Below are positions 29,454 through 37,082 of a stretch of DNA of 50,885 nt, in pieces; position 1 is the stretch's first letter, and each line of letters begins with the position of its first letter. Made by a program: the position numbers and the translations under genes. Source of the stretch: an uncultured Clostridia bacterium. GTDB taxonomy: Bacteria > Bacillota > Clostridia > Christensenellales > CAG-138. The notes beneath the pieces are model-generated. The model was not told the DNA's origin. It did no database searches and saw only the letters and a list, made by a program, of their open reading frames with translations. The stretch lies in the NCBI GenBank assembly GCA_944336475.1, contig CALVLD010000015.1, positions 1 to 50,885 on the forward strand. The letters run 5' to 3'.

Positions 29454-30116
29454 TCACCTCACTGCAAGGCTATGGCTCTCACCCATGCGTCGGATCAGCT
29501 CTGCCGTCGGCACGATGTTGTCCAACACAACGGTGTACCAGCTTCGCTTGTTCATGTGGTACCCCGGGAGGAATATCCTCCCATCTACAATAGACTCCGC
29601 CTGCTCCCGTGGCATGCGCAGATCTATTATCTCAACGGACTCATCCGAATCAAATCCCAGCTTGCGGCGTGATACGGTCAGCAGCGCCGCATACCATTTG
29701 CCTGTGTCGATGCGGCGCAGCACGGCATTGTCGGGGAACTTGCTCCAGAGAAACTCCAATCTGCTGCCGTATTTTCTATAGGCGTACTCCGCCAACTCCC
29801 TTGCCTGAGTGGACTTGAATACATCGGGCTCAAAGCATTTTTCGGCTATGTCGGCAAGTACCGCCTCATAGTCCGAACGCACACGGCCTACAAATGCTCC
29901 AACTGCATCTGGGATAAGATGCAGAACATACGCCTCTCCCGATGCTGTATCGGCGACGAGCGTATCAACCATGCCGCAGTCGGATACCGTAACGGTAAGC
30001 TGAAACTGCTCGCCTGCTATGCGGGTGCGGTAGCAAAAACCGCCATCCTGCCGTTCAAAGCCGTATTCAACCAACCTGTCCGCCGTCGGCTTCTTCCTTT
30101 GAAACAGTGAGAGCAT
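29454..30116 (-). CDS. MmcQ/YjbR-family protein
   Basis: This 220-aa protein has the C-terminal CyaY-like YjbR fold (about 105-220), with YRKYGSRLEFLWSKFPDNAVLRR, GKWYAALL, IIDLRMP, LPGYHMNKRSWYTVVLD and the final helix. The N-terminal half resembles a second beta-rich domain that often precedes YjbR. The family is thought to bind DNA, but its biological role is not clear. The ATG at 30116 lies inside the end of the upstream TetR gene, overlapping by 50 bp in another frame, which implies translational coupling. It converges with the kinase-fusion gene only 6 bp away. Confidence 0.85.
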   Translation of the reverse strand: MLSLFQRKKPTADRLVEYGFERQDGGFCYRTRIAGEQFQLTVTVSDCGMVDTLVADTASGEAYVLHLIPDAVGAFVGRVRSDYEAVLADIAEKCFEPDVFKSTQARELAEYAYRKYGSRLEFLWSKFPDNAVLRRIDTGKWYAALLTVSRRKLGFDSDESVEIIDLRMPREQAESIVDGRIFLPGYHMNKRSWYTVVLDNIVPTAELIRRMGESHSLAVR

Positions 30117-30669
30117 CGTTTCTTTCCCTCTCCAACAGATAATCGTGTATGACCTTCCTGATAACAAGGGCAAAATCGGCTGCGCTCAACCCGTCGTCGG
30201 CAGTCGCCCAGTGAAAGACCGCTCGGGAGAGGGCGCCGCTGATAAACACCACACCGTAGCTTATCACTATGGGGTCGTCCGTTCTGCCGATGTACATGCG
30301 GTACAACTGCTCCAGATTTCTTGAAACCTCCTCAGTGAAAAGACCCTCCATTTCGTTCTTTGCGAGCAGCTTCAAAAAATCCTTTTCGTTCTCGAGCGCC
30401 TGCACGCAGGCAGCGACGATAGCGTCCATAGTGAGCGTTTCGGAGGTAAAATGCCTGTAGAGCTTCATATAGTTTGTGTGCAGGCGAAAGCGGAGCACCT
30501 GCTCCTTTGAATCAAACAAGTTGTAGAATGTCTGACGGGAGAGGCCGGACTTTTCGCATATGTCCTTGACGGTGATTTGCCTGAACGGCATATCCTCCAT
30601 AAGCTCGACCAATGCGTTGGCGATCCAACGCTGCGAGCGAGCGGCAACGGCGCTCTTGCCCTGATACAT
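30067..30669 (-). CDS. TetR-family transcriptional regulator
   Basis: This 200-aa protein has a helix-turn-helix (about 12-58), with WIANALVELMEDMPFRQITVKDICEKSG in outline and SRQTFYNLFDSKEQVL. The C-terminal domain resembles the TetR_C group found with dihydroxyacetone-kinase-type regulators. It overlaps the YjbR gene by 50 bp. The promoter carries a candidate operator (30698-30719). Confidence 0.88.
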   Translation of the reverse strand: MYQGKSAVAARSQRWIANALVELMEDMPFRQITVKDICEKSGLSRQTFYNLFDSKEQVLRFRLHTNYMKLYRHFTSETLTMDAIVAACVQALENEKDFLKLLAKNEMEGLFTEEVSRNLEQLYRMYIGRTDDPIVISYGVVFISGALSRAVFHWATADDGLSAADFALVIRKVIHDYLLERERNDALTVSKEEADGGQVG

Positions 30670-30697
30670 TTACATAATCCTCCAATCAGTAAAAACT

Positions 30698-30747
30698 TTG
30701 AACTATGTCAACGTATCAAGTATACCCTACATATCGGCGGCTGTCAA
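30698..30747 (-). promoter_or_regulatory. Promoter and candidate operator of the TetR-YjbR operon
   Basis: On the minus strand, TTGACA (30747-30742), a 17-bp spacer and TATACT (30724-30719). Immediately downstream, TTGAT and TTCAA arms frame a 22-bp region (30719-30698), the size of a TetR operator at the start site. This is consistent with autorepression. Confidence 0.7.
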
Positions 30748-30897
30748 TGCCTTGCCGTAATCGCTGCAAAAATCGTTGATATACGGGAGCAAGGCCGCAA
30801 GCCCAGGAAGCCTCGGTTGCGCAAGGGAGCCTGACAAAAACGCCTTTATGCGGGGAGGCTAAAACATGTCTGCCTTCCTGCCGGCGTTAAGGCGGCA

Positions 30898-30926
30898 AAC
30901 CGGGCGGCCGAAAAGGCCGCCCGGTT
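30898..30926 (-). terminator. Terminator downstream of prfB
   Basis: AACCGGGCGGCC pairs perfectly with GGCCGCCCGGTT around a loop of about 5 nt. On the minus strand a short TTTG follows. Two more weak hairpins (TGCCG/CGGCA near 30879-30897 and AGCCTC/GAGGCT near 30813-30860) fill the rest of the 306-bp gap. I recognise no known RNA there. Confidence 0.7.
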
Positions 30927-30975
30927 CAGACTTCCATCGGGGTCGATACAACGACTGTGAGATTTGGATATGCAG

Positions 30976-32077
30976 TTACATCTTTATGAGGTAGGAGTGG
31001 ATAAACTCGTCTATCTCACCGTCCATAACAGCCTGTATATTGCCGGTTTCACAACCTGTTCGGTGATCCTTGACCAGCGTGTACGGCTGGAACACATACG
31101 AACGTATCTGACTGCCCCATTCGATCTTTTTGAGCTCACCCTTGATATCGGCCATCTTCTCCATGCGCTCACGCTCCTTTATCTCAAGGAGCTTGCCCTT
31201 GAGCATGCGCATGGCCATCTCCTTGTTTTGAAGCTGGCTGCGCTCATTCTGACACTGCACGACTATGCCCGTGGCAAAGTGGGTGATGCGGATGGCGGAG
31301 CTGACCTTGTTGACATTCTGTCCGCCCGCACCGCCGCTTCGATATGTATCGATGCGGATATCCTCAGGGTTTATCTCAATGGTGTTATCATCGTCATCGA
31401 ATATCGGGGTGACATCGAGCGAGGCAAACGACGTATGACGCCTTGCCGCAGAGTCGTACGGGGATATACGCACAAGCCTGTGCACGCCCTTCTCCGCCTT
31501 GAGGTAGCCGTAGGCATTCTCGCCGTCCACCTCAAATGTGACGGACTTTATGCCCGCCTCGTCGCCGTCGAGCATATCGAGCGTCCTTACGGTATACCCT
31601 GTGCGCTCGCAGTAGCGAACATACATGCGGTAGAGCATGCTGACCCAATCCTGCGCCTCAGTGCCGCCTGCGCCTGCATGGAGCGAGAGCACAGCGTTTG
31701 CCCCGTCGTAAGGCCCCGTTAGCAGTGTGGCAATGCGGAACTCCTCGATAGCAGCGGAGAGCTTTTCAAACTCAACGGGAATCTCCTCGTAGAGGGACTC
31801 ATCCTGCTCCTCATCGGCCATGTCGAGCAGTGTCTCAAAATCCTCACACTGTGAGCTGAGCCGTGCGTATTTGTCCAGCTTGGACTGCAGGGTCTTCATG
31901 CGCTGGTTGGCCTTATTGGCGTTCTCTATGTCGTCCCAAAAGCCCTCTCGGGCCATGTCCTCCTCAAGCTGATTCTTTTCCGCTGCCATATCGGCGAGGT
32001 TAAAGAGATTCACCCGCCTGCTTGAGGGCAGCAATGGTCGCCGCCAACTGTTGGCGGTATTCATCGGTTATGACCAT
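30976..32077 (-). CDS. prfB: Peptide chain release factor 2, with programmed +1 frameshift
   Basis: RF2 ends translation at UGA and UAA. The reading frame starts at ATG 32077 (AAAGGAAG upstream), runs 25 codons (MVITDEYRQQ to ESL) and meets TAA at 32002-32000. The +1 frame continues from AAC at 32001 as NLADMAAEKNQLEE and through the rest of RF2. The joined product is 366 aa, normal for RF2. It contains the GGAGGQNVNK peptidyl-hydrolysis motif and RRHTSFASLDV. The codon-recognition tripeptide is SPY where most RF2 have SPF. An ATG at 32064 in the +1 frame lacks a ribosome site and is unlikely. It lies 35 bp after argS in the same direction. Confidence 0.92.
31999..32005 (-). other. Programmed +1 frameshift site of prfB (CTT TAA C)
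   Basis: The shift-prone CTT codon at 32005-32003 is followed by in-frame TAA (32002-32000). Slipping by one base gives CTT then AAC. The usual bacterial site is CTT TGA C. A GGCGGGTGA stretch about 5-13 bases upstream can pair with the 16S rRNA tail and may act as the stimulatory internal Shine-Dalgarno sequence, although its spacing is longer than in E. coli. Confidence 0.85.
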
Positions 32078-32112
32078 AAATACTTCCTTTCATCATAATG
32101 GTATATTTTAAT

Positions 32113-33810
32113 TTACATCCTTTCGGGAGCTTCCACGCCAACGAGGAATAGACCGAGTTTTATTGCGATGCGAGCCGCATCGGTCACGGCAAGCCGTGCG
32201 TTCCTTGTGCCGGCGTCGTCGTCCATTATCCTGTTGTCGAAGTAGAACTTGTTAAAGCGTGAGCAGATATCTATCACCGTTCGGCTGATGAGATAAGGCT
32301 CATACTTCTCTGAGGCGGAGCGGATGGCGTCGGGCAGAGCGGCAATAGCCTTGATAAGTGCGGCGCTGCTTTCATCGCCAAGCTTTGACCAGTCCGCGGC
32401 GGAGGCATCGTACCCCTCCGCCTTGCGCAGCACGGAACAGCAGCGAGCGTGCGTGTACTGCGCATACGGCGCCGTCTCCCCCTCGAAATTGAGGGCCTTA
32501 TCCCATGAGAAGGTGAAGTCCTTTATACGGCTGGAGTACAACGGCCCCCACACTACGGCGCCTACGCCCACCTGACGGGCGACCTCGTCCATGTCGGGCA
32601 GGTCGGGGGACTTATCCATCATGATGGCACGAGTCTTTTCGATGGATGCACGGAGCACATCCTCCAGATATATGGCATTGCCCTTGCGTGTGGAGAATGT
32701 CATATCCGCCATGCTTATCATGCCGAAGTTGACATGCACGCAATCCTTTGCCCAGTCGTTGCCCATAAGCTCCAGCACTTTGAAGAGCTGACGGAAGTGC
32801 AGATTCTGCTGGTACGCAACGACATACAGATTCTTATAAAAATCATATGTATTCTTGCGGTACACCGCTGCGGTGATATCACGGGTGTGATATGTTGTAC
32901 CGCTGTTGGACTTAAGTATGAGGCAGGGGGGCATGCCATACTCCGAAAGGTCGACTATCGTGCAGCCGTTATCGACCTTTGTTATGCCCTTGTCCACAAG
33001 GGACTGTATCACGGCGGGCATCTTATCCTCATAGAAGGCCTCGCCATTGTAGCTGTCAAACTCAACGCCCAAAAGCTTGTAGACCTTTTCAACATCCTTG
33101 AGCGTGACCTCACGGAACCACTCAAAGAGCTCCCAACTCTCAGGATCGTGAAGCTCTATCTTGCGGAACGCCGCACGGGCCTCATCATCAAGCGAGGGAT
33201 CCTTCTCTGCCTCCTCATGGAAGCGGACATAGAGCTTTACGAGCTCGCGCACAGGCGAACCGCTCTCCACTGTCTGTCTGTCGCCCCATTTCTGGAACGC
33301 AACGAGCATCTTGCCGAACTGCGTGCCCCAGTCGCCAAGGTGGTTTATGCTTATCGTATGATAGCCGAGGTGGTCATATATCCGCTTAAGCGAGTGCCCA
33401 AGCACCGTCGTGGTCAAATGGTGTATCGCAAAGGGCTTGCAGATATTGATCGAGGAATAATCTATGCAGACATTCTTCCCCTCGCCCTCGGTGCTTGCGC
33501 CGTAGGAGGCCCCGTCGTTCAGCACACGAAGTATAACAGCCTTTGCTTCACCGCCGCGGTCGAGGAAGAAGTTGAGGTATCCGCCTGTGGGCTCTATGCG
33601 AACAACGCCGTCTATATCGGAAAGCTTATCGGCAAGCTCCACTGCGATGGCAGGGGGAGCCTTCCTCATCGTCTTTGCGAGTTTGAAACATGGCAGGGCA
33701 ATATCGCCTTTATCGGGGGACGGGGGAGTCTCCAGCCAACCGGCGATCTCCCCGGCAGGTATGCCGCATACGGCGGAAACACGCTCGCAGATATTGAGCC
33801 TTAAGTCCAT
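32113..33810 (-). CDS. argS: Arginyl-tRNA synthetase
   Basis: This 565-aa class I synthetase has an N-terminal Add-1-like domain (about 1-95), a catalytic core with NHLGDWGTQFGK, the region STRKGNAIYLEDVL replacing KMSKS, and a C-terminal DALR anticodon-binding domain (about 450-565, with QYTHARCCSVLRKAE at its start). The HIGH signature reads PFAIHHL in place of the usual (H/S)xGH, so the Gly is His. It has its own promoter, and prfB follows 35 bp downstream. Confidence 0.94.
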   Translation of the reverse strand: MDLRLNICERVSAVCGIPAGEIAGWLETPPSPDKGDIALPCFKLAKTMRKAPPAIAVELADKLSDIDGVVRIEPTGGYLNFFLDRGGEAKAVILRVLNDGASYGASTEGEGKNVCIDYSSINICKPFAIHHLTTTVLGHSLKRIYDHLGYHTISINHLGDWGTQFGKMLVAFQKWGDRQTVESGSPVRELVKLYVRFHEEAEKDPSLDDEARAAFRKIELHDPESWELFEWFREVTLKDVEKVYKLLGVEFDSYNGEAFYEDKMPAVIQSLVDKGITKVDNGCTIVDLSEYGMPPCLILKSNSGTTYHTRDITAAVYRKNTYDFYKNLYVVAYQQNLHFRQLFKVLELMGNDWAKDCVHVNFGMISMADMTFSTRKGNAIYLEDVLRASIEKTRAIMMDKSPDLPDMDEVARQVGVGAVVWGPLYSSRIKDFTFSWDKALNFEGETAPYAQYTHARCCSVLRKAEGYDASAADWSKLGDESSAALIKAIAALPDAIRSASEKYEPYLISRTVIDICSRFNKFYFDNRIMDDDAGTRNARLAVTDAARIAIKLGLFLVGVEAPERM

Positions 33811-33865
33811 TTTTCTCTCCTTGCCTGTGCTTTTAATAAAAGCCGCACAAATTCACTCAACCTCT

Positions 33866-33894
33866 ATTATACCACACTTTATTTTTGTTGCCAA
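33866..33894 (-). promoter_or_regulatory. Promoter of argS-prfB
   Basis: On the minus strand, TTGGCA (33894-33889), a 17-bp spacer and an extended -10 TGGTATAAT (TATAAT 33871-33866). Its -35 overlaps the -35 of the opposite promoter. Confidence 0.75.
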
Positions 33895-33916
33895 CCGCAA
33901 TTTTATTTGTTATAAT
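33888..33916 (+). promoter_or_regulatory. Promoter of the sortase gene
   Basis: TTGCCA (33888-33893), a 17-bp spacer and TATAAT (33911-33916). The shared TTGCCAA heptamer serves as -35 in both directions. The start site would be near 33923, only a few bases before the first in-frame ATG (33926). Confidence 0.78.
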
Positions 33917-33955
33917 AAAGCCCGTATGGACAAGAATACGGAAAAGGATAAAAAC

Positions 33956-34714
33956 ATGCTGCGCAAGGGCAAGGCCGTGGATGTCTCCTCTGAGGAGCGT
34001 CGCCGCAGGAATCGCAGGTTCAATCGCATTTTGTACTGCATTTCCGCCGTGCTTGTGCTTGTAGGCGTGTACATAATACTGCGCAACAGCACTCTGCTGT
34101 TTGTGGACAGGGGCGGTGACAGAAGCGAGGCAACATTCCCGCCCGGCACTGTGACGCCGACTCCAACTAACGAGCAGGTCGTGGAAATACCTACGGGCGT
34201 GCCGGAGCCGACTGTCGATTGGGCGTATCCCACTACCACGCCGGCGCCGTCTCCCACCCCCGAGCCCACGCCCATCGCGCCGAAATATGTCGTGTTCTAC
34301 GATCACGACATTACCTGCCCCGTTGAGCCTGTCGGTCTTGCCGAGGACGGCTCGATGGGGACGATCCCCTCCGCCACCGTTGCCGGCTGGTACATGTACG
34401 GCCCTGCACCCAATATGCCGGGCAACTGCATAATTGCCGGTCATAATCGCTACGCCGGTCAGCTCGGGCTGTTCGGCATACTGCACAACGGCCTGCAGGT
34501 TGGCGACAGGATAGGCGTCCAGATGGAGAACGGCAACTACCGCTTCTACTTTGTTGCAACGATCAACACCTACCTGGCGGATGATGTTCCGCCGGAGGTC
34601 ATGCAGCTCGACGGGGAGGATAGGCTCACGCTCATCACCTGTCTCGGCGACTATGATTGGAACATAGGCATGTCTCGGTCAAGAGTGGTGGCGGTGTGCT
34701 ACCCGCTCGATTGA
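33956..34714 (+). CDS. Sortase, class D/F-like
   Basis: This 252-aa transpeptidase cleaves sorting signals and links proteins to the cell wall. It has a short basic cytoplasmic N-terminus, one membrane helix (about 28-48), a Thr/Pro linker and a sortase barrel. Visible are VAGWYMYGPAPNMPG, catalytic H163 (AGHN), catalytic C229 (TLITC) and Arg 241 or 243 (MSRSRVV). The GWYxxGPxPxxPG segment is typical of class F and related enzymes. The ATG at 33956 has AAGGAT upstream. An earlier ATG at 33926 would give a nearly leaderless message with ten extra residues. Candidate substrates are the PPxTG proteins at 1-630 and 13823-14959. yebC follows. Confidence 0.88.
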   Translation: MLRKGKAVDVSSEERRRRNRRFNRILYCISAVLVLVGVYIILRNSTLLFVDRGGDRSEATFPPGTVTPTPTNEQVVEIPTGVPEPTVDWAYPTTTPAPSPTPEPTPIAPKYVVFYDHDITCPVEPVGLAEDGSMGTIPSATVAGWYMYGPAPNMPGNCIIAGHNRYAGQLGLFGILHNGLQVGDRIGVQMENGNYRFYFVATINTYLADDVPPEVMQLDGEDRLTLITCLGDYDWNIGMSRSRVVAVCYPLD

Positions 34715-34766
34715 TAAAGCAATAATTGTGTGTGCCCCACACGCTTCGATATGACAGGAGGTTTTT

Positions 34767-35510
34767 ATGTCAGGACATTCCAAATGGGCAAACATCAAGA
34801 ACAAGAAGGAGAAGACCGACAGCCAGCGCGGTAAGGTGTTCACCAAAATCGGACGCGAGATAGCGATCGCCGTCAAAGAGGGCGGCGCAGATCCGGCGAA
34901 CAACTCCAAGCTGCGTGACATCATCTCCAAGGCGAAGGCCGCCAATATGCCCAACGATAACATCACCCGCTCCATCAAGAAGGCTGCCGGTGAGGGCGGC
35001 AACGTCAACTATGAAGAGGGTACCTATGAGGGTTACGGTCCCGGAGGCATGGCTCTCATCGTACAGGTCGTTACGGATAACCGCAACCGCACTGCTGCCG
35101 AGATCCGCCATCTCTTTGACAAGTACGGCAATGGCATGGGCAACAGCGGCTGCGTGAGCTGGATGTTCGACAAGAAGGGACTTATTGTCATCGAGCGCAC
35201 ATCCGATATCGATGAGGACGAGCTTATGATGCAGGCTCTCGATGTCGGTGCGGAGGATTTTGTTCCGCAGGATGACTGCTTTGAGATATACACCGCTCCC
35301 TCCGACTACTATGCCGTGCGTGAGGCGCTTGAGGCGAGGGGCTTTAGTTTCCTCTCCGCAGAGCTCAGCATGATTCCCTCCAACACTGTCAACGTGACCG
35401 ATCAGGAGACGGTCGATAAGATCACCCGCCTGCTTGATATGTTTGAGGATAACGACGATGTTCAGGAGGTGTTTCATAACGCCATTCTCCCTGATGATGA
35501 GGATGAGTGA
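34767..35510 (+). CDS. yebC: YebC/PmpR-family protein
   Basis: This 247-aa protein starts with the highly conserved MSGHSKWANIKNKKEK and contains EGYGPGGMALIV and GCVSWMFDKKG. The three-domain family has been described as a transcriptional regulator and, in recent work, as a factor that relieves ribosome stalling on proline-rich stretches. The latter would fit the many Pro-rich linkers encoded here, but that link is inference. A strong CAGGAGG precedes the ATG. It is probably co-transcribed with the sortase gene. Confidence 0.95.
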   Translation: MSGHSKWANIKNKKEKTDSQRGKVFTKIGREIAIAVKEGGADPANNSKLRDIISKAKAANMPNDNITRSIKKAAGEGGNVNYEEGTYEGYGPGGMALIVQVVTDNRNRTAAEIRHLFDKYGNGMGNSGCVSWMFDKKGLIVIERTSDIDEDELMMQALDVGAEDFVPQDDCFEIYTAPSDYYAVREALEARGFSFLSAELSMIPSNTVNVTDQETVDKITRLLDMFEDNDDVQEVFHNAILPDDEDE

Positions 35511-35735
35511 TCGATGCCCTCTTGCACCCTGCAGTCCTGTATGAATCGAGAGCACTCGGGCCAGAGCATCATGAGGTAATAGCAAACGTCAAAAGGGGCC
35601 CGTTGCAGAATTAAAACATTCTGCGGCGGGTTCTCTGCTGTCTGGAACGGTTCAAATTATCGGAATCGCCGTAAAATCTGCGGTTTTTAGTCCAAAGTGA
35701 GCATAACAAACCAGACTCCAGCCGTTGGCCGGCGC

Positions 35736-35927
35736 CTATGTCGCCGATTTTCTCACTTTGGAAGAATACGCTTCGTACAGTTTCCCGTACTCCAGTTCCT
35801 CAAGCTGGGCGTTCAGCAGACGGACAGGTGCGTCCTCCGGTATTATGATTTCAGAATTAATCGCAAATACCAGTTGACCGTGGCGCTCATATACCTTACA
35901 CCGGTCTTGGTTTTGATTCTGTTTCAT
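35736..35927 (-). pseudogene. N-terminal fragment of an IS1182-family transposase
   Basis: The fragment encodes 63 aa. IIIPEDAPVRLLNAQLEEL and LYEAYSSKVRKSA match the N-terminus of IS1182-family DDE transposases, which are normally 450 aa or more. Translation stops at TAG exactly where the intact protein would enter its next conserved block (usually VDPRVLF). All catalytic residues are missing, so it cannot transpose by itself. Confidence 0.8.
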
Positions 35928-35940
35928 ACCTTAACCTTAA

Positions 35941-35994
35941 GCAAAAAAGAGAGCTTTGGAAACCCCTTTCGGAAATCCGAAGCTCTCTTTTTGC
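35941..35994 (-). terminator. Long hairpin upstream of the transposase fragment
   Basis: GCAAAAAAGAGAGCTT and AAGCTCTCTTTTTGC form a stem of almost 20 bp with T/A runs. Hairpins at this place in an IS commonly block outside transcription into the transposase. It would act as a terminator in both directions, including for the MBL gene that ends at 36030. Confidence 0.7.
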
Positions 35995-36029
35995 TTATGG
36001 GCCTATTTTGCAACGGGCCCTTTTGTCTG

Positions 36030-37010
36030 TTAGACAGGATAGTACCGCTGGACGCCGTCTTCTGTTCTATGGTAGATCCGGCCTGTTTTCTCCAGCAGAT
36101 CCAGGTGGGACAGACATTCGCCTACCGCAAACCATTTCTGAGTGGTGGGAAAACTTTGCCAATCCCGCGACCGAATACGCCAAGTCAGTCGCCCGGCGAT
36201 ATCAAATGCACTCAGCCCGGGCTGACCTTGAACCACCTTTAGACATTCCTGCAAACGAAATGCGTGGTGCTCAATCAGTTCGTCTACCCTACTATGAAAA
36301 TCGCCGGTAGACCGATGCGCGGGCAGCGCAAGCACCACAGGATATTCTCGTACCCGACGCAGACTGCTAAGATAACAGCCAAGCGCATCCTCCATATTTG
36401 GCCAGCAGGTAATATTGGGCGTAATGTCAAAAAGCACATGATCTCCCGTGAACATGATGCGCTGCTCCTCCAGCCAAAGACAGATATGACCCGGAGTGTG
36501 TCCGGGCGTCCGGATCACCTCCAAAACATATTCCCCTACCCTTAGACTGTTGCCTTCATAGAGCGGCTCATATCGATCAAAATCCAAGTCAGAGGCTAAA
36601 GCTCGTCCCGGATGCGTCTGTGATACTTGCGAGAGCATTGCAGCATCAATGCCTGCGGAAACAAAGCGCGCGTCCTCCTGCATCAGGAGCAAAGAACGGG
36701 TATCACGCATCAGCCAATCCCGATCGTTGGCGTCAATATAAACCATGCTTTCCGATGATGCGATATCGGAAACCAGTCCGGTGTGGTCAGCATGCAGATG
36801 GGTCAGCAAAATGTCGGTCTGCTCCATCCAAACGCCGATAGCCTGCATACCCTCAAGCAGCGCTGACCGGCACGCCTTTTGCCGGAAACCGGTGTCAATG
36901 AGAAGGCTGCGCTCCCCTCCTTTTACAAGGTAACTGTTAAGCTCCCGCAGAGGATTGCCCGGTAAAGGAACGGAGATCCGGTATATATTTGGTGCAACTT
37001 CCCGTATCAT
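36030..37010 (-). CDS. MBL-fold metallo-hydrolase with C-terminal winged helix
   Basis: This 326-aa protein has the metallo-beta-lactamase fold with metal ligands THLHADHTG (about 70-78), GHTPGH (about 170) and FTGDH (about 190), plus a late PAHR. The C-terminal region from about 245 resembles the winged-helix tail of the RNase-Z/LACTB2-like group. The substrate is unknown. It has fewer G+C-rich codons than its neighbours and lies directly next to an IS remnant, so it may have been acquired horizontally. That is inference. A GAGGAC ribosome site precedes the ATG. Confidence 0.87.
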   Translation of the reverse strand: MIREVAPNIYRISVPLPGNPLRELNSYLVKGGERSLLIDTGFRQKACRSALLEGMQAIGVWMEQTDILLTHLHADHTGLVSDIASSESMVYIDANDRDWLMRDTRSLLLMQEDARFVSAGIDAAMLSQVSQTHPGRALASDLDFDRYEPLYEGNSLRVGEYVLEVIRTPGHTPGHICLWLEEQRIMFTGDHVLFDITPNITCWPNMEDALGCYLSSLRRVREYPVVLALPAHRSTGDFHSRVDELIEHHAFRLQECLKVVQGQPGLSAFDIAGRLTWRIRSRDWQSFPTTQKWFAVGECLSHLDLLEKTGRIYHRTEDGVQRYYPV

Positions 37011-37082
37011 AACTTGATGTCCTCTTTCTTACGGCATGACATACACGGATTTTTGCGCGACAGTTCCCTTTAACAGATTTTA

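Larger units (their letters stand above)
35596..36020 (-). mobile_element. Internally deleted IS1182-like element
   Basis: Inverted ends GGGCCCGTTGCAGAAT (35596-35611) and ATTTTGCAACGGGCCC (36005-36020) match at 15 of 16 positions and are flanked by AAAA/TTTT, extending the repeat. Inside is the start of an IS1182-type transposase that breaks after 63 codons. The remaining 130 bp look like the other IS end. It is a non-autonomous deletion derivative of about 425-435 bp. GTC occurs just outside both AAAA/TTTT ends, a weak hint of a 3-bp target duplication. Together with the flanks it fills the 520-bp gap after yebC. Confidence 0.75.

Noticed and set aside
32043..32064. ATG at 32064 as a simple start for prfB without frameshifting
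   Set aside because: It has no Shine-Dalgarno sequence and would encode an N-terminus unlike RF2. The upstream frame has a good ribosome site, RF2-like residues and a CTT TAA C slip site at the expected place.
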